25,465 nt of DNA from the IMG/VR virus record IMGVR_UViG_3300021141_000296, positions 1 to 25,465 of that record. One strand, written 5' to 3'. This document shows positions 22,873 through 25,465 of this stretch, piece after piece. A program made the position numbers and the translations under genes. How positions within the stretch are numbered: the first letter of the stretch is position 1; each line of letters begins with the position of its first letter. The notes under the pieces are model-generated. The model was not told where the DNA came from. It saw only the letters and a program-made list of their open reading frames with translations, and made no database searches. The stretch is from a virus.

Positions 22873-23615
22873 TAATTTTACTTACTGGTCATGAAGGTTT
22901 TATTGGACGGAATGCTTTGCGCATTCTGTCCAAGAACCACACTGTTATTCCATTCGAAGGTAATATCTGTGAATGGGATATGTCTAATGATTATGGTGGA
23001 CCAGACGTTGTTTTGCATTTAGCAGCACTCGCTGGTGTTCGTAAGAGTTGGACTGATCCGGAAGGATATTGGAAAGTCAATGTTACTGCATCAAAGCGTA
23101 TATTTGAATGGGCAGATAGTAGACGATTAAAGACGATATATGCATCTTCCTCATCAGTGTATGAGTGGTGGATGAATCCATATGCTACCAGTAAAAAAGC
23201 AATGGAAGAACTTGCACCAGAGGGTTCAACTGGTATGCGATTCCATACAGTCTATGGTCCAGACAGTCGCCCCGACATGTTCTATGATATGATGCTGAAC
23301 GACAAGGTCGAGTATAAGACTGATCATCATCGTGACTGGACTCATGTTGAAGATGTTTGTTCTGCTATTGAAATTCTATTGACTAATCTAAATTATACGG
23401 GTATAGTGGATATTGGATCGAATGAACCGATCTCTGTTAGTGATGTATTAGATGCCTATGGTTATCGAGACATTCCCTTTAAAGATGTTGTTGGTGAGAG
23501 ACATATTACTCATGCCAACATTGATGAAATGCGGAGACTAGGTTGGTCTCCCAAGTATAACATTATGGAAGAAGTGAAAAATGAACGTATCAAAAGAACA
23601 GTTCCTCTGGGTTGA
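22869..23615 (+). CDS. Short NAD-dependent epimerase/dehydratase
   Basis: Extended short-chain dehydrogenase of the nucleotide-sugar epimerase/dehydratase family. It starts at GTG 22869, which overlaps the peroxiredoxin stop by four bases. The Rossmann motif GHEGFIG (7-13) binds NAD(P). The active site has SSSS (93-96) and Y105xxxK109 in NPYATSKK. 'RDWTHVEDVCSAIEILL' (about 155-171) is the conserved C-terminal cofactor-side block. At 248 residues it is about 60-80 shorter than typical family members (about 310-330), mainly because the substrate-binding part and the region before YxxxK are compact. The substrate is unknown; sugar modification of host surface or of phage components is possible. 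It contains an internal promoter and overlaps gene 44 by 35 bases. Confidence 0.88.
   Translation: MIILLTGHEGFIGRNALRILSKNHTVIPFEGNICEWDMSNDYGGPDVVLHLAALAGVRKSWTDPEGYWKVNVTASKRIFEWADSRRLKTIYASSSSVYEWWMNPYATSKKAMEELAPEGSTGMRFHTVYGPDSRPDMFYDMMLNDKVEYKTDHHRDWTHVEDVCSAIEILLTNLNYTGIVDIGSNEPISVSDVLDAYGYRDIPFKDVVGERHITHANIDEMRRLGWSPKYNIMEEVKNERIKRTVPLG
23379..23407 (+). promoter_or_regulatory. Sigma70-like promoter for genes 44-62-regA, inside the epimerase gene
   Basis: TTGACT (23379-23384), a 17-base spacer ending in GGG, TATAGT (23402-23407). The predicted start near 23414 lies about 167 bases before the gene 44 ATG, entirely within epimerase coding sequence. Confidence 0.75.
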
Positions 23616-24522
23616 AAAGTATCGTCCTCACAAACTTGATGACTGCATTCTCCCCGATGATCAACTAAAGACATTTCGCGAGTTCGTTGCGACTGGTGAA
23701 ATTCCTAACATGCTTCTCTGCGGTTCAGCAGGTGTTGGTAAGACTACCATTGCCCGAGCGATCTGCGAAGAACTTGAATGTGACTACATTATCATCAACG
23801 GTTCTGAGGAATCAGGTATTGATGTTCTCCGCACTAAGATTCGGGAGTTCGCCTCCTCTGTTTCCTTTGGCGGCAAGACCAAGGTAGTTATCCTTGATGA
23901 GGCAGACTATCTAAATCCAAACTCTACTCAACCAGCGTTGCGTGCATTTATTGAAGAGTTCGCAAACAACTGTCGGTTTATCTTCACTTGTAACTTTAAG
24001 AATCGAATCATTGCTCCTCTTCACAGTCGGACTGCTGTCATCGAATTTAAGTTGACAAAGGCAGACCGTCCTAAGATGGCAGGTCGTTTCATGAAGCGTC
24101 TCACTGACATCCTTGCTACTGAGAATGTGACATTCGATGAGAAGGTTGTTGCTGAAGTTCTCAAGAAGCACTTCCCTGATTATCGCCGTGTCCTGAACGA
24201 ACTGCAACGATACAGTGTCTCCGGAACTATTGATGAAGGTATCCTCGTCAACGTTCAAGAAGTAAACATGAAGGAACTGGTTTCTTCATTGAAGAGCAAG
24301 GACTTTAAGAAGATGCGTAACTGGGTAGTCGATAACATTGACAATGACCCAAATCTTATCTTCCGTAAGATCTATGATACCATTCTTGATGAAGTAAAGT
24401 ATCCTTCGCAGTTGGTTCTGTTGCTTGCAGATTATCAGTATAAGGCAGCGTTCGCTGCTAACCCTGAGATCAATCTGGTTGCTTGCCTTGCTGAAATTAT
24501 GGCAGGGATGGAGTGGAAATAA
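23581..24522 (+). CDS. 44: Clamp loader large subunit (gp44-like)
   Basis: AAA+ ATPase that with gp62 opens and loads the gp45 clamp. The 313-residue product (T4 gp44 is 319) begins with the clamp-loader signature LWVEKYRPHKLDDCILP (about 9-25) and has Walker A GSAGVGKT (48-55), Walker B VVILDEAD (102-109), sensor 1 in IFTCNF and the arginine-finger region LHSRT, where family members usually have SRC. GGAAGAAG (23567-23574) precedes ATG 23581. The start overlaps the end of the epimerase by 35 bases in another frame. Stop and gp62 start overlap as TAATG. Confidence 0.96.
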   Translation: MNVSKEQFLWVEKYRPHKLDDCILPDDQLKTFREFVATGEIPNMLLCGSAGVGKTTIARAICEELECDYIIINGSEESGIDVLRTKIREFASSVSFGGKTKVVILDEADYLNPNSTQPALRAFIEEFANNCRFIFTCNFKNRIIAPLHSRTAVIEFKLTKADRPKMAGRFMKRLTDILATENVTFDEKVVAEVLKKHFPDYRRVLNELQRYSVSGTIDEGILVNVQEVNMKELVSSLKSKDFKKMRNWVVDNIDNDPNLIFRKIYDTILDEVKYPSQLVLLLADYQYKAAFAANPEINLVACLAEIMAGMEWK

Positions 24523-24977
24523 TGACTGGAGTGCTCGATGGATTGGGTGCTCCGACTGTAGAATATGATGCTGAGGAGTATAAAGAAAAGAAAAAGGGTA
24601 TTTCTCCCTTCGATTTTATCAAAGATATAAACTATGAAAAGAAGAATCTGATTGTTGATGACTGGTCTGAGAAACAATACAATCCTTGGATCATTAATCG
24701 TGGGTTGACATTCAGTATTGATACTGTCCACCCTGCAAATGAAATGAACTGCCGTCCCCATCTCGATAAGAGCATGCAAAACATGTATCTTATAAATACT
24801 ATTCGCGCTAGAAAACGTTTTGACAAATGGATCAAAATCGAAGACGATGCCGAAGTGGAGATGGTGAAAGAGTATTATGGTTATAGCAATGACAAAGCTC
24901 GCCAAGCACTCACAATTCTCTCTGAAGAACAAAAAAAATATATAAAAGAGAAATTGTTTAAAGGTGGTAAAAAATGA
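24522..24977 (+). CDS. 62: Clamp loader small subunit (gp62-like)
   Basis: Non-ATPase partner of gp44 in the 4:1 clamp-loader complex. ATG 24522 overlaps the gene 44 TAA by one base and is preferred over an in-frame GTG at 24513; this gives 151 residues, shorter than T4 gp62 (187). The family hallmark is the block SPFDFIKDINYEKKNLIVDD, then EKQYNPWIINRGLTF (about residues 28-63), followed by an HPANEMN segment and a basic helical C-terminus. The stop overlaps regA as ATGA. A TATAAATA sequence at 24791-24798 lies within the coding region. Confidence 0.92.
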   Translation: MTGVLDGLGAPTVEYDAEEYKEKKKGISPFDFIKDINYEKKNLIVDDWSEKQYNPWIINRGLTFSIDTVHPANEMNCRPHLDKSMQNMYLINTIRARKRFDKWIKIEDDAEVEMVKEYYGYSNDKARQALTILSEEQKKYIKEKLFKGGKK

Positions 24978-25390
24978 GCGAAGATTTTTTTGACATTGAC
25001 TTTCCAGGGTATGCACCCTTGGAAGTCAACTTAAAGAATCCTGATGACTTCTTGAAAGTTCGCGAAACCCTTTCCCGTATTGGTGTTGCGTCAAGAAAAG
25101 AAAAGATTCTTTATCAATCATGTCACATTCTACACAAGCAGGGCAGATATTTTATTGTGCACTTTAAAGAACTCTTTGCCTTAGATGGTAAAGATGCAGA
25201 CTTTAGTGACAATGATTTACAACGTAGAAATACGGTAGCACATCTTCTTTCGGATTGGGGATTAATCACTATTCTAAATCCTGAGATTCATGAGGATAAA
25301 GCACCGTTGAATCAGATTAAAGTAATTGCGTTCAAAGAAAAGAATGAGTGGGAACTTGTTCAGAAGTATAACATTGGTCGCAAAAAATAA
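24974..25390 (+). CDS. regA: Translational repressor RegA
   Basis: RNA-binding protein that blocks ribosome access to early T4 messages, including 44, 45 and its own. The 138-residue product contains the T4 RegA core nearly intact: PDDFLKVRETLSRIGVASRK (about 23-42), KILYQSCHILHKQGRYFIVH (about 44-63), LLSDWGLI (about 91-98) and the C-terminal FKEKNEWELVQKYNIG. It carries about 14 extra residues at the N-terminus (MSEDFFDIDFPGYA) relative to T4 RegA (122). The start is inside the gp62 stop (ATGA), with GGTGG upstream. The order 45-44-62-regA is the T4 order. Confidence 0.96.
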   Translation: MSEDFFDIDFPGYAPLEVNLKNPDDFLKVRETLSRIGVASRKEKILYQSCHILHKQGRYFIVHFKELFALDGKDADFSDNDLQRRNTVAHLLSDWGLITILNPEIHEDKAPLNQIKVIAFKEKNEWELVQKYNIGRKK

Positions 25391-25421
25391 TTGACTTTCG
25401 TATAAAAATATAGTATAAATA
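25391..25421 (+). promoter_or_regulatory. Superimposed sigma70-like and late promoter after regA
   Basis: TTGACT (25391-25396), a 17-base spacer, TATAAA (25414-25419). The same bases form an exact late core TATAAATA (25414-25421). It follows the regA stop without a gap and runs directly into a terminator hairpin. Confidence 0.8.
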
Positions 25422-25453
25422 AAAGGTGCCATGCTTCGGATGGCACCTTTTTT
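25421..25453 (+). terminator. Strong intrinsic terminator after regA
   Basis: AAAAGGTGCCAT (25421-25432) pairs perfectly with ATGGCACCTTTT (25440-25451) around GCTTCGG, which can close as a C(TTCG)G tetraloop with one bulged G, followed by TT. The flanking A4 and T6 runs would let it also work in the reverse direction. It ends the 44-62-regA transcript. Confidence 0.92.
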
Positions 25454-25465
25454 AACACTCGCTTA

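Noticed and set aside
24791-24798. TATAAATA late-promoter core inside gene 62
   Set aside because: It is an exact match but lies in coding sequence of an early-type operon and would only serve regA. A chance match is plausible in AT-rich sequence; not called without 5'-end data.
24435-25016. Minus-strand open frame of 193 codons opposite gp62
   Set aside because: Fully antisense to gp62, with Phe/Ile/His-rich composition typical of reverse-complemented Lys/Glu-rich coding sequence.
1-25465. tRNA genes, CRISPR arrays, insertion sequences, homing endonucleases
   Set aside because: Intergenic gaps are short (the longest, 10925-11077, is 153 bases) and none shows a cloverleaf, spaced direct repeats, or transposase/GIY-YIG/HNH coding. 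Read by eye only.

Overview
The window is a gene-dense, single-strand (+) segment of a T4-like myovirus (contractile-tail Straboviridae/Kyanoviridae-type phage). The evidence is an almost unbroken set of T4 core genes in the order known from marine T4-like phages: 18-19-20-67-(two small ORFs)-21-22-23-(tube-like/gp3-position protein)-uvsY-uvsW-(ORF)-55-(ORF)-47-46 ... 45 ... 44-62-regA. No tRNA, IS element, CRISPR array or integrase is visible, and no stretch longer than about 150 bases lacks a gene. The host cannot be read directly. The repeated GGCTTGAC-type -35 elements and the gene order recall phages of alphaproteobacteria (and their cyanophage relatives), but that is only a weak inference.

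Region 1 (1-8580) is the late, virion half. It holds the tail of an upstream ORF, sheath (18), tube (19), portal (20), prohead core protein 67, a 61-residue EF-hand-like protein, a small beta-rich protein, prohead protease (21), scaffold (22), major capsid protein (23) and a second tube-like protein. Exact T4-type late promoter cores (TATAAATA) lie in front of genes 18, 22, 23 and the tube-like gene, and hairpins close the gp23 transcript.

Region 2 (8581-16299) is recombination, late transcription and processing: uvsY-uvsW plus a small ORF, the late sigma factor gp55, then a tightly overlapping run of membrane protein, gp47-gp46 nuclease, peptide deformylase, a conserved 121-residue ORF and a ClpP-like protease.

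Region 3 (16300-21419) is accessory. It contains a HAD-like phosphatase whose promoter predicts a leaderless mRNA, a small secreted protein, a large HExxH+VWA protein, a MoxR/CobS-like AAA+ ATPase and a DUF3310-like protein. The VWA and AAA+ genes each have their own strong promoter, and these promoters carry related palindromes; together they look like a phage MoxR-VWA chaperone/peptidase module.

Region 4 (21420-25465) is the replication clamp block (45, 44, 62, regA). It is interrupted by a 60-residue ORF, a Prx5-type peroxiredoxin and a shortened NAD-dependent epimerase. The window ends with an overlapping promoter/terminator element.

A striking regulatory pattern runs through the window. 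Ten sigma70-like promoters (TTGAC[T/A]-exactly 17 bases-TATRNT-like, always with G directly before the -10) sit only in the non-structural half, two of them inside coding sequence directly upstream of genes 45 and 44. TATAAATA late promoters serve the structural half. The last element at 25391-25421 carries both types superimposed.
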